Numbered from the stretch's first letter, positions 44,213-53,581 are shown. The stretch is DNA of 64,000 nt from JALOLG01 sp963776935 (GCA_963776935.1 CAVZOP010000015.1:310001-374000); one strand, 5' to 3'. Numbers and translations: made by a program. Notes: generated by a model not told the origin, from the letters alone.

Positions 44213-44788
44213 GGCGAGCGTGTGACGCAGATCTTCGAGGAGTTTGCCGGCCTGGTGCGGTCGAGGCGGACGCACATGCTGGTGGACCGCGATCGCGACG
44301 TGCCGGTCGAGCTGATCGGCGAGCTGTGCGAACTGGCGACATGGGCGCCCAACCACAAGAAGACGTGGCCGTGGCGGTTCGCCCTCTTCACCGGTGAAGG
44401 TCGTGTCCGCCTCGGCGCGGCCTTCGTGGCCGACATGATCGATCGCGACTTCGGTGACGACGGCAAGCGCACCAAGACCCTGACCAAGTACTGCCGCACC
44501 CCGGCTGTCCTCGTCGTCGGCTGCTGCGCACACGAGAAGGACACGTTCCACGACGAGAACCGTGACGCCGTCGCGGCCGGCATCCAGAACCTGTTGCTCG
44601 GCGCGACCGCGGCCGGCCTGGCGTCGTTCTGGAGCTCCCCGCCGTTGATGGACTCGGCGCGGACGCTCGAGCTGTGTGGTTTCGACCACGATGACCGCTT
44701 GATCGGTGTCGTGTACCTCGGCTGGCCCGCCGGTTCGGTCGAGCCACCGCAACGCCCGCCGGTCGACCTCCACCACGTGTCGAGCTGA
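44177..44788 (+). CDS. Nitroreductase-family flavoprotein
   Basis: An FMN-dependent NAD(P)H oxidoreductase of about 200 aa. The FMN-binding start is FAGLVRSRRTHMLVDRDRDVPVELIGELCELATWAPNHKKTWPWRFALFTGEG, and the later parts AAGIQNLLLGATAAGLASFWSS and LIGVVYLGWPAG complete the fold. It resembles YdjA-type nitroreductases. The start is uncertain: GTG codons at 44177, 44192 and 44207 each stand at the head of a 15-bp repeat. It closely follows the pirin gene in the same direction, so both may be in one transcript. Confidence 0.87.
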   Translation: MASANVTSTNVTGERVTQIFEEFAGLVRSRRTHMLVDRDRDVPVELIGELCELATWAPNHKKTWPWRFALFTGEGRVRLGAAFVADMIDRDFGDDGKRTKTLTKYCRTPAVLVVGCCAHEKDTFHDENRDAVAAGIQNLLLGATAAGLASFWSSPPLMDSARTLELCGFDHDDRLIGVVYLGWPAGSVEPPQRPPVDLHHVSS

Positions 44789-44842
44789 ACCCCCCGACGT
44801 CGGCCCTCCCCGCGGCGCGGCACCCCCCGTCCCGGGGTCTAC

Positions 44843-46022
44843 TTGTCACACCCCATCGTCAAGCTGGGTGGGGTGAGGTCGTCGTTGGCTGGGTGGTCGG
44901 GCGAGGAGTTGGCGGAGGTCACCCGGGCGCGTCGCCGGGCACGGTCGATCGAGCTGGCCGAGTTCTGGGCCGCAACCGATGCCGGGGTGTGGGCGGGACG
45001 TGGGTTCCGCTCGCCGTCGGCGTGGTTGTCGATGGCCACGGGCGAGTCGATCGGTGCGTGCAAGCGAGCGCTCCATCTGGGTGAACGTCTGCACGCGGAT
45101 GCCGGTTGTGGCGGAGGTGTTCGCCGCCGGGGCTCTTTCGGAGTCGGCGCTGGGGTTGTTGGCCGACGCGTGGGCAGAGCCGTTGGCCGAGGCGTTCGGT
45201 CGCGACGAGGCGATGCTGGTCGGCTGGGCGCAACGCCTGGCCCTGCACGACTTCAAGCTGGTGCTGTCGACCTGGGTGGCGAAGGCCGATCCCGACCGCA
45301 TCGAGCGCACCGCACAGGACCGCTACGACGCGCGCCGGCTTCACATCTCGGAGTTGTTGGACGGGATGCACGCCGTCGATGGGTTGCTCGACATCGAGGG
45401 CGCCGAGTACGTGAATCAGGCGATCCGGTTCCTGGCCCATCCGGCCGAGCACGACTCACGCACCGCCGCCCAGCGCCGTGCCGACGCGTTCGTGGCAATG
45501 GCCCGCTTCGTGGTCGAACATCACGACATTCCGACCGGTGTGAAGCGGCGCCAACCCAAGATCGTGGCCACCGTGCCGTACGAGGATCTGATGGCCTGCT
45601 CGGGTGTGGGGTGGTTGGGCTCGCATGAGATCACGGCCGAGGCGGTGCGACGCCTGGCCTGCGACGCCGGAATCCACCGGATGGTCACCCACGCCCACTC
45701 TGCAATCTGCGACTACGGACGCCAGACCCGCACGATTTCCGACGCCCTGTACGAGCTGTTGGTCGTGCGCGACGGTGGCTGCCGCTGGCCGGGGTGCGAC
45801 GTCGAGGCCGGGTTCTGCGACGCCCACCACGCCCAGCACTGGGGCGATCTCGGCGAGACCGAACCGGACAACCTGGCCTTGCTCTGCTGGCACCACCACC
45901 ATTGCCTGCACGAACAACACTTCAGTCTCGAGCCCCTCGGGGCCGGCCACTTCCAACTTCACACACCATTCGGCACGACGCACGAGACCCGGCCGCCCCG
46001 TCTCACCTTGCTTGGCCAGTGA
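44843..46022 (+). pseudogene. DUF222 / HNH endonuclease domain protein (13E12-type), frameshifted
   Basis: Member of a repeated actinobacterial family with an N-terminal DUF222 domain and a C-terminal HNH nuclease. The N-terminal 85 residues (WSGEELAEVTRARRRARSIELAEFWAATDAGVW) are in one frame. Near 45094 it shifts by one extra G or two lost bases into RMPVVAEVFAAGALSESALGLLADAW and on to the nuclease segment DGGCRWPGCDVEAGFCDAHHAQHW and ALLCWHHHHCLHEQ. Corrected length is about 390 aa. These genes are mobile and often multi-copy; their role is unclear. The start (TTG 44843) is tentative. The nuclease half is complete, so a sequence error is possible. Confidence 0.82.
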
Positions 46023-46099
46023 CCACACCGTGTGCTGAGTCGACGCCGGCACAGTTTCGCCGGCTTCGTCGTGCGCTCGGTCACCGAGCCCTCGGCAGG

Positions 46100-47287
46100 T
46101 CAGTCGACGTTGGCGGGCGTCGATTCCTCGAGGAAGTTGCCCGCCTGGATCTCGTACCGGGCGGACTGGTCATCGAACGAGACACCGACCGGATCGTGGC
46201 CGGCGGCGACCGCGTCGACCTGCTGGCGGAACAAGTGACGGAACATCGTCACTCCTCGGTCACTGCCGGCGAGGTGCTCCTGGGAATGAAATGTGACTGC
46301 CCCCTGACCGACCTGCGCCTCGTAGTCGCCGGGCAGCCGGCGGTGCTCCTCCTCGGTGAGCTCGTCCCACGTCCTGCCGTCGTATCGAGCCCGGATCCGA
46401 GGCGCCCCGATGGGACGGACGAGCAGGGTGAGGATCTTGGTCTCGGTCCGTGAGATCGGCAGCGTCCACGACACGTTGTTCCCCGGTCCGTAGCTCTCCA
46501 CGAACGGGCTGGCGACGATTCGCACGGTCGGCATCACGACCTCCGTGACGCGGTGGAACCGTGTCCCGCCGTCGAGCACGCGGTCCTGGTAGCTCTTCAC
46601 CCCGAACTCGGTGGTGTGCCAGCTGACCTCCGGCAGGCTCGCCATCTCGGCGACGAACTGGTTGCCGCTGAACTCGGAGTGGAGCACGAACACGTGGAAC
46701 GGGTCCATCACGTTCTCGTGGGTCTGGAACCAGTTGCACGGCGTGGTCGTGCCCTCGAGCCCGATGTTGTTGTCGTCGGCGACGATCTCGTAGCCGTCGG
46801 GCACGCGCTCGAAGATGTCGTACGTCGGGAACGCCGGCTTGCGCTCAGGCGGACCGAGGTAGGCGAACACCAATCCGTGGTACTCGTGCACCGGGTACCA
46901 CGGCTGGCGGTAGCGGTCCTTGCGACGGCCGCGGTCGACCTCGACCGGCATGTCGAGGCAATGCCCATCGGGTGCGAACAGCCATCCGTGGTAACAGCAC
47001 CGAATCCCCTCGTCCTCGACCTTGCCGTAGTACAGCGTCGTGCCGCGGTGACAGCAGCGGGGATGGACGAGACCGGCCTCGCCGCGACCGTTGCGGAACA
47101 GGATCAGATCCTCGCCGAGGATCCGCACCGGACGGGGTGTGTCGGTCGCGTCACTCGACAGCGCGAACGGGTGCCAGTAGCGCCGCAACAGCTCTCCCGC
47201 CGGGGTCCCCGCCTCGACCTCGACGAGCGTCGGGTCGGATTCGGGCTCGGGCATCCCGTACGCGGTGCCTTCGTCGATCGCAGTCAC
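46100..47287 (-). CDS. Rieske non-haem iron oxygenase, alpha subunit type
   Basis: Aromatic-ring or related hydroxylating oxygenase of 395 aa. The Rieske 2Fe-2S cluster ligands are Cys78-x-His80 (CCHRG) and Cys97-x-x-His100 (CCYHGW). The mononuclear iron site is Asp195, His198 and His203 in VMDPFHVFVLH. The layout and NWFQTHENVMDPFHVFVLHS resemble phthalate/vanillate-type single-subunit oxygenases. No reductase gene is adjacent, so an electron-transfer partner must be elsewhere. Start GTG 47287 has a GAGGGGG stretch upstream. Substrate unknown. Confidence 0.87.
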   Translation of the reverse strand: MTAIDEGTAYGMPEPESDPTLVEVEAGTPAGELLRRYWHPFALSSDATDTPRPVRILGEDLILFRNGRGEAGLVHPRCCHRGTTLYYGKVEDEGIRCCYHGWLFAPDGHCLDMPVEVDRGRRKDRYRQPWYPVHEYHGLVFAYLGPPERKPAFPTYDIFERVPDGYEIVADDNNIGLEGTTTPCNWFQTHENVMDPFHVFVLHSEFSGNQFVAEMASLPEVSWHTTEFGVKSYQDRVLDGGTRFHRVTEVVMPTVRIVASPFVESYGPGNNVSWTLPISRTETKILTLLVRPIGAPRIRARYDGRTWDELTEEEHRRLPGDYEAQVGQGAVTFHSQEHLAGSDRGVTMFRHLFRQQVDAVAAGHDPVGVSFDDQSARYEIQAGNFLEESTPANVD

Positions 47288-47353
47288 GTCGCCCCCTCTC
47301 TCGATGCACGCACGGTAGTGCAGCACTGTCAGTGGGTGCCGGGCGTCGCAACT

Positions 47354-47381
47354 TCAGAACTCGACGGCCTCAGAACTCGAT
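47354..47381. repeat. 16-nt-period duplication over the DDN-like stop codon
   Basis: TCAGAACTCGAC at 47354-47365 recurs as TCAGAACTCGAT at 47370-47381. The TCA at 47370 is, on the minus strand, the TGA of the reductase gene; the duplicate lies just after it. Confidence 0.7.
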
Positions 47382-47732
47382 CGCGACCGCTGGGACCTCG
47401 TAGCACCAGGCCTGGTACGTGAGGCCGATGTCGGGATCGCCTCCCCATACGTACTTGGCGCCCATCAGGTCGCCGACACGTTCGCGCTCGTCCGGGTCGT
47501 CGACGACACGTGCCGTGCCGTTGCGGATCTGGTCGTCGATGCGCACGGTCACTTCGGGCTCGGCGATCAGGTTGCGATACCAGTCGGCGGTCGGGCCGTT
47601 GCCGGAGATGAGGTACAGCGTGCCGCCGAGCGCTCCGAACCAGATCTCGATCTCGTGGGCGTTGCCGGTGCGCCGACCCGTGGTCGTCAGGTAACAGTTC
47701 TCGACCTCACCGAACGGTTCCAGCCAGCTCAT
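47370..47732 (-). CDS. DDN-like nitroreductase/quinone reductase family protein (probable F420 enzyme)
   Basis: A 120-aa split-barrel flavin/deazaflavin reductase of the deazaflavin-dependent nitroreductase family. The start GEVENCYLTTTGRRTGNAHEIEIWFGALGGTLYLISG is characteristic (TTxGRKTGxxRxxP-like), with WYRNLIAEPEVTVRI in the middle. Mycobacterial members reduce quinones or nitroimidazoles with F420H2. Presence of cofD in the window agrees with F420 use. ATG 47732 overlaps the mutase stop as ATGA, so it is co-translated with an acyl-CoA mutase subunit, an unexpected pairing. Confidence 0.83.
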   Translation of the reverse strand: MSWLEPFGEVENCYLTTTGRRTGNAHEIEIWFGALGGTLYLISGNGPTADWYRNLIAEPEVTVRIDDQIRNGTARVVDDPDERERVGDLMGAKYVWGGDPDIGLTYQAWCYEVPAVAIEF

Positions 47733-49306
47733 GGGGTGTAGAGGCCGAACACTCCTCGGAGGGCGTCACTGACCTCGCCGAGGGTGGCGTTGGCCCGCAG
47801 CGCTTCCTTCATCGGGTACATCAGGTTCTGCGACCCGCGTGCCGCAGCGACGACGTCGTCGAGCACGGCCTCGATGCGTGACGCGTCGCGGTCGGCCTTG
47901 AACTCGGCGAGTCGTTGACGCTGGCCCTGCTCGAGCTCCGGGTCGCCCGACAGCACCTTCGGCTCCGGCTCGTCGTCGAGCACGTACTTGTTGAGCCCGA
48001 CGATCACCCGCTCGTCGTCGTCGATCGACTTGGCGTACTCGTACGCCGCCTGTTCGATCTCGTCCATCTGGAAGTGCGCCTCGATTGCTGCGACGGCGCC
48101 GCCCATCTCGTCGATGCGGTCGATGTACTCCCACGCCAGCCGCTCGACGTCGTCGGTCAGCGACTCGACGAAGTACGACCCGGCGAGCGGATCCGGCGTG
48201 TCGACCACACCCGACTCGGCGGCGATGACCTGCTGTGTCCGCAACGCCAGCCGGGCGGCATCCTCGGTCGGCAACGACAACGCCTCGTCATAGCCGTTGG
48301 TGTGCAGGCTCTGCGTCCCGCCGAGCACCGCAGCCAACGCCTGGAGCGAGACCCGGACCACGTTGTTCAGCGGCTGCTGGGCCGTGAGGGTCGACCCACC
48401 GGTCTGGGTATGGAAGCGCAGCATCGCACTTCGCGGGTCCTTGGCGCCGAAGCGCTCGGTCATGATCCGGTGCCACATCCGGCGGCTGGCACGGAACTTG
48501 GCGACCTCCTCGAAGAAGTTGTTGTGCCCGTTCCAGAAGAACGACAGCCGCGGTCCGAAATCGTCGACGTCCATCCCGGCGTCGATCGCAGCCTGAACGT
48601 AGGCGATCGCGTTGGCGAGCGTGAAGGCGATCTCCTGGACCGCGGTCGAGCCCGCCTCACGGATGTGGTAGCCGGAGATCGAGATCGTGTTCCACTTCGG
48701 GATGTTCTTCGAGCAGTACTCGAAGATGTCGGTGATGATCCGCATCGACGGTCGCGGCGGGTAGACGTAGGTACCACGGGCGATGTACTCCTTGAGCAGG
48801 TCGTTCTGGATCGTGCCCGAGATCTGGGCGCCACTCACACCCTGCTCCTCGGCGACGAGCTCGTAGAGCAGCAGCAGGATCGATGCCGTCGAGTTGATCG
48901 TCATCGACGTCGTCACCTGGTCGAGCGGGATGTCGGCCAGCAACATCCGCATGTCGGCGATCGAGTCGATCGCCACGCCCACCTTGCCGACCTCGCCCTC
49001 GGCGCGCGGATGATCGGAGTCGAGACCCATCTGCGTGGGCAGGTCGAACGCACACGACAGCCCGGTCTGACCCGCGGCGAGCAGGAACTTGAAGCGGTTG
49101 TTCGTCGACTCCGCCGTGCCGAAGCCGGCGTACTGGCGCATCGTCCACGGCCGTCCCCGGTACATCGACGGGTAGACGCCTCGGGTGTACGGCGCCCCAC
49201 CGGGAACGCCGAGTTGGGTGTCCGGGTCCCACCCCCCGAGGTCGTCGGCGGAGTACAGCGCCCTGACCTCGATCCCCGAGTCGGTCTGGCGCGTACCGTC
49301 TGTCAT
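47729..49306 (-). CDS. Acyl-CoA mutase (methylmalonyl-CoA mutase-like) large subunit
   Basis: B12-dependent carbon-skeleton mutase, 525 aa, the length of the catalytic TIM-barrel part without the cobalamin domain. It has MYRGRPWTMRQYAGFGTAESTNNRFKFLLAAGQTGLSCAFDLPTQMGLDSDHP, the IQNDLLKEYIARGTYVYPPRPSMRI block, SGYHIREAGST, and FRASRRMWHRIMTERFGAKDPRSAMLRFHTQTGG. The split form works with a separate small B12-binding subunit, which is not in the window. It could be a methylmalonyl-CoA, ethylmalonyl-CoA or isobutyryl-CoA mutase; the sequence here does not decide. Its stop overlaps the reductase start. Confidence 0.9.
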   Translation of the reverse strand: MTDGTRQTDSGIEVRALYSADDLGGWDPDTQLGVPGGAPYTRGVYPSMYRGRPWTMRQYAGFGTAESTNNRFKFLLAAGQTGLSCAFDLPTQMGLDSDHPRAEGEVGKVGVAIDSIADMRMLLADIPLDQVTTSMTINSTASILLLLYELVAEEQGVSGAQISGTIQNDLLKEYIARGTYVYPPRPSMRIITDIFEYCSKNIPKWNTISISGYHIREAGSTAVQEIAFTLANAIAYVQAAIDAGMDVDDFGPRLSFFWNGHNNFFEEVAKFRASRRMWHRIMTERFGAKDPRSAMLRFHTQTGGSTLTAQQPLNNVVRVSLQALAAVLGGTQSLHTNGYDEALSLPTEDAARLALRTQQVIAAESGVVDTPDPLAGSYFVESLTDDVERLAWEYIDRIDEMGGAVAAIEAHFQMDEIEQAAYEYAKSIDDDERVIVGLNKYVLDDEPEPKVLSGDPELEQGQRQRLAEFKADRDASRIEAVLDDVVAAARGSQNLMYPMKEALRANATLGEVSDALRGVFGLYTP

Positions 49307-49362
49307 GGGTCAAGCGTAGAGCGGCGTCATCGCGACGGCGACCCTCACGACGGCTGACCATT

Positions 49363-49385
49363 CGACTAGGTGTGGCGACTAGGTG
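49363..49385. repeat. 13-nt-period duplication over the RidA-like stop codon
   Basis: CGACTAGGTG at 49363-49372 recurs at 49376-49385. The second copy contains the minus-strand TAG stop of the RidA-like gene (49379-49381). Confidence 0.65.
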
Positions 49386-49765
49386 GTCGCGGCGATGACC
49401 GCGATCTCGACCTTCCACTCCGGACGCGCCAGCCGGGGAACGATGATCAGCGTCGATGCCGCCCGGTGGCGGCCGAAGAACTCGTCGCGCGCGGCCATCA
49501 CCGGCACCAGCGACTCACCGTCGACGACGTACGTCACCACCGAGACGACGTCGATCGGTCGCATGCGGGCGGTGATGATCAGGCTTCGAACGTTCGACCA
49601 CACGACCTCCGCCTGCTCCTCGATGCTCGGCGGCACGGAACCGTCGGGACGGACGGGCACCACACCGGACGTGTGCAGCCATCGCGTCACGTCCTCGGTG
49701 ACGATGGCGTGCGCGTAGTTGGCAGCTGGTGGGGCGATCGTTGACGGTCGGACCTCGCGGTTCAC
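49379..49765 (-). CDS. RidA (YjgF/UK114) family protein
   Basis: Small trimeric deaminase family; RidA hydrolyses reactive enamine/imine intermediates. Features are APPAANYAHAIVTED, WLHTSGVVPVRPDGSVPPSIEEQAEVVWSNVRSLI, MRPIDVVSVVTYVVDGE and the C-terminal strand RPEWKVEIAVIAATT, where the Glu is conserved. The canonical substrate-binding Arg near the C-terminus appears as RLARPEWKVEIE-type context. The start is GTG 49765 (128 aa) or GTG 49783. It is divergent from the aldolase gene with a very short gap. Confidence 0.82.
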   Translation of the reverse strand: MNREVRPSTIAPPAANYAHAIVTEDVTRWLHTSGVVPVRPDGSVPPSIEEQAEVVWSNVRSLIITARMRPIDVVSVVTYVVDGESLVPVMAARDEFFGRHRAASTLIIVPRLARPEWKVEIAVIAATT

Positions 49766-49797
49766 GGCCTCATGCTCGCGCACGGACCGGGAGTAGC

Positions 49798-50640
49798 GTG
49801 AATGACATGGCCCTCACCGACACGACCACGACCACGAGCGCGCCGCCGACCACGCCGATGATCGACGGCATCGAGCTCACGCCGAAACAGGTCGTCGTGC
49901 CGCTGCCGACGCCGTTCGCGACCGTCGAAGAGGAGCGCGACCACCGCCGCCGCAAGCTCGCCGGTGCACTTCGGATCTTCGGCCGGCTCGGATTCGGCGA
50001 GGGCGTCGCCGGCCACATCACGGTGCGCGATCCCGAGTACCCCGACCACTTCTGGGTCAACCCGTTCGGCATCAGCTTTCGTCACGTGTGCGTCAGCGAC
50101 CTCATCCTCGTGAACCACGACGGCGACGTCGTGTACGGCACCCATCCGGTCAATCGGGCCGCGTTCGTCATCCATGCTGCGATCCATCAGGCCCGGCCCG
50201 ACATCGTCGCTGCGGCCCACGCGCACTCGCCGTACGGAAAGTCGTTCAGCTCGCTCGGCATCCCGCTCGCTCCGCTGACCCAGGACGCATGCGTGTTCTA
50301 CGAGGACCATGTCGTCATCGCCGAGCAGGGTGGGGCGGTCGTGCTCGAGATCGAGGCGGGCAAGGAGCTGGCGTCGAAGTTCCCGACCGGGAAGGCGGCG
50401 ATCCACAAGAACCATGGGTTGTTCACGGTCGGCCACACGGTCGACGAGGCGGCGTTCTGGTTCATCACCATGGAACGCTCGTGCCAAGCGCAGTTGATGG
50501 CGATGGCGGCGGGCACGCCCGATCCGATCCGCCACGAGTACGCCAAGTACACGGCCGAGCAGACCGGCTTCCCACTCGCCGGGTGGTTCAGCTTCCAGCC
50601 GCTCTGGCAGGAGATCTGCCACACCGACGATTTTGATTGA
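49798..50640 (+). CDS. Class II aldolase/adducin family protein
   Basis: Zinc-dependent aldolase or decarboxylase fold of 280 aa, like L-fuculose-phosphate aldolase. The N-terminus is a Thr-rich stretch. The domain has AGALRIFGRLGFGEGVAGHITVRDPE (start of fold), VNPFGISFRHVCVSDLILVN, then the metal-binding HAHSPYGKSFSSLG (HxH) and the third His in ILKNHGLFTVG-like HKNHGLFTVGHTVDEAAF. The proteobacterial and actinobacterial decarboxylase-like branch is a good fit; the substrate is unknown. GTG 49798 has GGGAG 6 bases upstream; ATG 49807 is the alternative. Followed by a hairpin element. Confidence 0.85.
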   Translation: MNDMALTDTTTTTSAPPTTPMIDGIELTPKQVVVPLPTPFATVEEERDHRRRKLAGALRIFGRLGFGEGVAGHITVRDPEYPDHFWVNPFGISFRHVCVSDLILVNHDGDVVYGTHPVNRAAFVIHAAIHQARPDIVAAAHAHSPYGKSFSSLGIPLAPLTQDACVFYEDHVVIAEQGGAVVLEIEAGKELASKFPTGKAAIHKNHGLFTVGHTVDEAAFWFITMERSCQAQLMAMAAGTPDPIRHEYAKYTAEQTGFPLAGWFSFQPLWQEICHTDDFD

Positions 50641-50653
50641 GTCGAGTCTGATG

Positions 50654-50702
50654 GAGTCGGCTCACTCCACGTCGGTACGGACGATCGTTTGGTCGCCGAC
50701 TC
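50654..50702 (-). repeat. Dispersed hairpin element, copy 5 (reverse orientation)
   Basis: Perfect arms GAGTCGGC (50654-50661) and GCCGACTC (50695-50702). Read on the minus strand it has GACCAAACG, CGACGTGGAGTGA and a CATCAGA tail. It is 13 bases after the aldolase stop. One base longer than the other copies. Confidence 0.8.
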
Positions 50703-50753
50703 GTCCGGCCACGTGACCCCGGCACACGTCTGCTCGCTGTCTCGTCGGGCCTG

Positions 50754-51660
50754 ATGACCCCTGCAAGTGACTCGGGGACGCGCCACTCGGCTGGCCCAGT
50801 CACTCGGTACTTGGAGACCGCCACGCCGGAAGCGCTGTTCGTGCTCTCGGCGGTGTCGCAGTACGTCGGCGCAGCGATCGCCGTGTCGCTGTTCGACGAA
50901 GTCGAACCGCAGACGGTCGCCTGGTTCCGTCTGATCGGTGCCGCGCTCGCGCTGACTGGCGGTCGCGCGTGGGGTCCTCCACGGTTGGACCCGTCCGCAA
51001 CTCGTCGCGGCGGCGATCTTCGGCGTGGCGACGGCCCTGATGAACACGTTCTTCTATCTCGCCATCGATCGCATCGATCTCGGCAAGGGAGTCGCGATCG
51101 AGTTCCTCGGCCCGATCGCGGTGGCGGCGGCGATGACGCGGACGTCGCGCAACGCGGCGGCGCTCCTGCTCACGATCGTCGGTGTGGCGACGCTCGGCGG
51201 CGTCGAGATCGGAGACAACGCCCTCGGCGTCGTGTTCGTCCTCGCCGCGTCGGCGATGTGGGCCACCTACATCGTCGTCGGATCCCGGATCGCACGGCTC
51301 GGACGCGGGCTCGCCCCGCTCGCGGTCGGGCTCTCGATCGGCGCCATCGCGCTGACGCCGATCGGGGCGCCGTGGAGCGGGCCGGTGTGGGCGTCACCCA
51401 CACTCCTCGCGCTGTGCCTGCTGACCGGCGTGTTCTCGAACGCGATCGGCTACGGCATCGACCAGTTCGTGTTGCGCCGGATCCCGATCCGGCGCTTCTC
51501 GTTGCTGCTCGCGCTGTTGCCGGTCACGGCACTGGTCGTCGGATGGGTCGCACTCGACCAGCGACCCTCCGCCGTCGACCTGGTCGGCATCGCGCTCGTG
51601 CTCGCCGGCGTCGCGCTGCAGGAACGCGACGAGATCGTCGGCGTCGCAGAGCCGGGCTGA
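50754..51660 (+). pseudogene. EamA/DMT-superfamily transporter (RhtA-like), frameshifted
   Basis: Drug/metabolite transporter of ten membrane helices, relatives of RhtA which exports threonine and homoserine. The first helices (ALFVLSAVSQYVGAAIAVSLFDEVEPQTVAWFRLIGAALAL) are in one frame. Near 50985 the sequence ccacggttgg carries one T too many; removing it gives PPRWTRPQLVAAAIFGVATALMNTFFYLAIDRI and continues cleanly to GIALVLAGVALQE. Corrected length is about 300 aa. All ten helices are present, so a sequencing error is likely. Its 3' end is 3 bases from the convergent methyltransferase. Confidence 0.83.
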
Positions 51661-51663
51661 ACG

Positions 51664-52389
51664 TCAACCGGTCTTGCGACCGACCGCCACCACCGAGAGC
51701 CCGAACGGAAGATCGACACGGCGCAGCACTCTGCGCTCGGCGGACGCGAGCCCGCCGAGCACGCCCCGGAGGCCGCCAGCGTGGTGGTCGAGGTCGCTCT
51801 CGACCTCACCACGCTCCACGAGCGTCTTGGCCGCGGCCGCCGGCACCAGGAACGAGTAGGCGCCCGTCGAGCGCTCGAGCGTGAGCCCGGCCGCCGTCAC
51901 ATAGCCGGCGAGCTCGCGGCGTGAGAAGCGACGCCCGGTGTGCGTCACGCGGTCATGGGCGCGGTCGAGGCGCTTCACGCCCGGCTCCCACAGGCACAGC
52001 ACACCGCCCGGTCGCACCACACGCGCCAGCTCACGTACGACGGTGGACGGATCGGGGATCGACCGGTGACAGAGCACTGTCACGCACACCACCACGTCGA
52101 AGGCGCCCGTGGCGAGCGGCAGACTCCCGGCGTCGGCGGCGACGAGCCCGATCGAGTTGTGGCGCTCGCCGAACAAGGTGAGCGCCTCGCGTTCGAAGTC
52201 GACGGCGACGAGATCACCCCGCTCCGCGAGCCACCCGCCCGTCGCTCCCGTGCCGCACCCGACATCGAGGAACCGGCCGGGCGACCCGGTCGAGCCGTCC
52301 AACAACTGCTGCAGCAACGCTCGCGTCGAGCGATACCACCAATGCACATCCTCGACCTCGGCCATGCGCCGGTACTCGGCGAGCTCCAT
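51664..52389 (-). CDS. Class I SAM-dependent methyltransferase
   Basis: A 241-aa methyltransferase. Motif I is FLDVGCGTGATGGWLAERG (about 40-58), the acidic residue after strand 2 is in LVAVDFERE, motif II region SLPLATGAFDVVVCVTVLCHRSIPD and motif III ELARVVRPGGVLCLWEPG follow. The start MAEVEDVHWWYRSTRALL resembles methyltransferases in sugar and lipid modification loci. It is divergent from the PIG-V-like gene with overlapping start regions, so it may belong to the same glycoconjugate locus. Substrate unknown. Confidence 0.86.
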   Translation of the reverse strand: MELAEYRRMAEVEDVHWWYRSTRALLQQLLDGSTGSPGRFLDVGCGTGATGGWLAERGDLVAVDFEREALTLFGERHNSIGLVAADAGSLPLATGAFDVVVCVTVLCHRSIPDPSTVVRELARVVRPGGVLCLWEPGVKRLDRAHDRVTHTGRRFSRRELAGYVTAAGLTLERSTGAYSFLVPAAAAKTLVERGEVESDLDHHAGGLRGVLGGLASAERRVLRRVDLPFGLSVVAVGRKTG

Positions 52390-52414
52390 GACTCTCCGCG
52401 ACCTCCTAGTGTCG

Positions 52415-53524
52415 ATGACGATGGGCGTGGCGACGGCGGACTCCGGTCAGTCCGTGGGCGACCGTACTGCGCGCGCCCGGCTCGCCTCAGTGTTCCCATT
52501 TCGCGCCGTGGTCCTCCCATGGTGCGTCGCCCGACTCGTGGCGGTGCCGTTCCTCGTCGGCACCACGCCGGGACGCACGTTCTACGCGGGAAGCCTGCTG
52601 TCGATGGACGGCAACTGGTTCCGCATGATCGCCGTCGACTGGTACGACCGTCCGTACACCCCAGGGGCATGGAGCGAATACCCGTTCTTCCCGCTGTTCC
52701 CGGCGGCCGGCGGGGCCTTGATGAAGATCGGCATGCCGTCGACGATCGCCCTCGCGGGACTGTCGTGGCTGGCGTCGTTGCTGGCGTTCGCCGCGATCTA
52801 CCGGTTGGCCGTCGTGCACACCCGCCCGGAGGCGGCGCGCTGGGCGGTGTGGTTCGTCGCCCTCGCGCCGGGCGCCCTCAGCCTCGTGCTCGGTTACTCG
52901 GATGCCTTCTACCTCGCCGGCCTGGCGTGGGCGCTGGTGTTCGCCGGCCAAGGTCGATGGGTCATGGCGGGCGCTGTCGCGGCGGTGGCCACGGCCAGCC
53001 GGCCCAACGGGTGGATCGCCGTCGTCGCCGTGCTGATCGTGGTGTTCCGTACGGACCGATCGTGGCGGGCGGTGCTCGCGGCGGTAGCACCCTCGGCGAT
53101 CTTCATGATCGGGTGGTGCTGGTACCTCGACTGGGCGACCGACGATCCGTTCGTGTTCTGGGCGGCGAAGTCGGCGTGGGACGAGACGTCGATCATCGAG
53201 TGGGCTCACAATCCGAGAGCCGTCCCCCTCGAGCTCTTCCACGTCGCCTGGTTCAGCGTCGCGCTCGTGTTCTACGTGCGCCGGGTCACCCAGCAACCTC
53301 CGGAGTGGCTCGTCATCACCGTGCTCACGGTGGCGCCGGCCATGGCGTTCGGCGTCGTCGGGTTGGCGCGTTACGCCGTCCTCGCGTTCCCGATGCAGAT
53401 CGCCGTGGCCGACTCGCTGTCACGGCGATTGCCCAACTGGGTGATCTGGGGCGCGCTCGCGTGCTCGGCGATCGGCCTCGGGTACTTCGCCCACCACGTG
53501 GTGGCACACGCCTGGCTGCCGTGA
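52415..53524 (+). CDS. Polytopic mannosyltransferase-like protein (PIG-V/GT76-type)
   Basis: A membrane glycosyltransferase of about 369 aa with roughly eight to nine hydrophobic helices. The signature is in the first extracytoplasmic loop: SMDGNWFRMIAVDWYDR followed by SEYPFFPLFP, as in PIG-V-type and bacterial relatives that use a polyprenyl-phosphate sugar. Later helices include AVWFVALAPGALSLVLGYSDAFYLAGLAWAL. ATG codons at 52415 and 52421 and GTG 52427 are all possible; ATG 52388 would overlap the divergent methyltransferase start. Together with the GT2 downstream, which could make the polyprenyl-phosphate sugar, it suggests lipid-linked glycosylation. Confidence 0.8.
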   Translation: MTMGVATADSGQSVGDRTARARLASVFPFRAVVLPWCVARLVAVPFLVGTTPGRTFYAGSLLSMDGNWFRMIAVDWYDRPYTPGAWSEYPFFPLFPAAGGALMKIGMPSTIALAGLSWLASLLAFAAIYRLAVVHTRPEAARWAVWFVALAPGALSLVLGYSDAFYLAGLAWALVFAGQGRWVMAGAVAAVATASRPNGWIAVVAVLIVVFRTDRSWRAVLAAVAPSAIFMIGWCWYLDWATDDPFVFWAAKSAWDETSIIEWAHNPRAVPLELFHVAWFSVALVFYVRRVTQQPPEWLVITVLTVAPAMAFGVVGLARYAVLAFPMQIAVADSLSRRLPNWVIWGALACSAIGLGYFAHHVVAHAWLP

Positions 53525-53581
53525 TCCGGAAGCGTCGGTGGCGGCACGCGCGATCGACGCGGCCATAGAGTGCCCGAACGT

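Noticed and set aside
44790..44842. Terminator hairpin after the nitroreductase gene
   Set aside because: GC-rich runs can fold, but no clear single stem-loop with a tail stands out.
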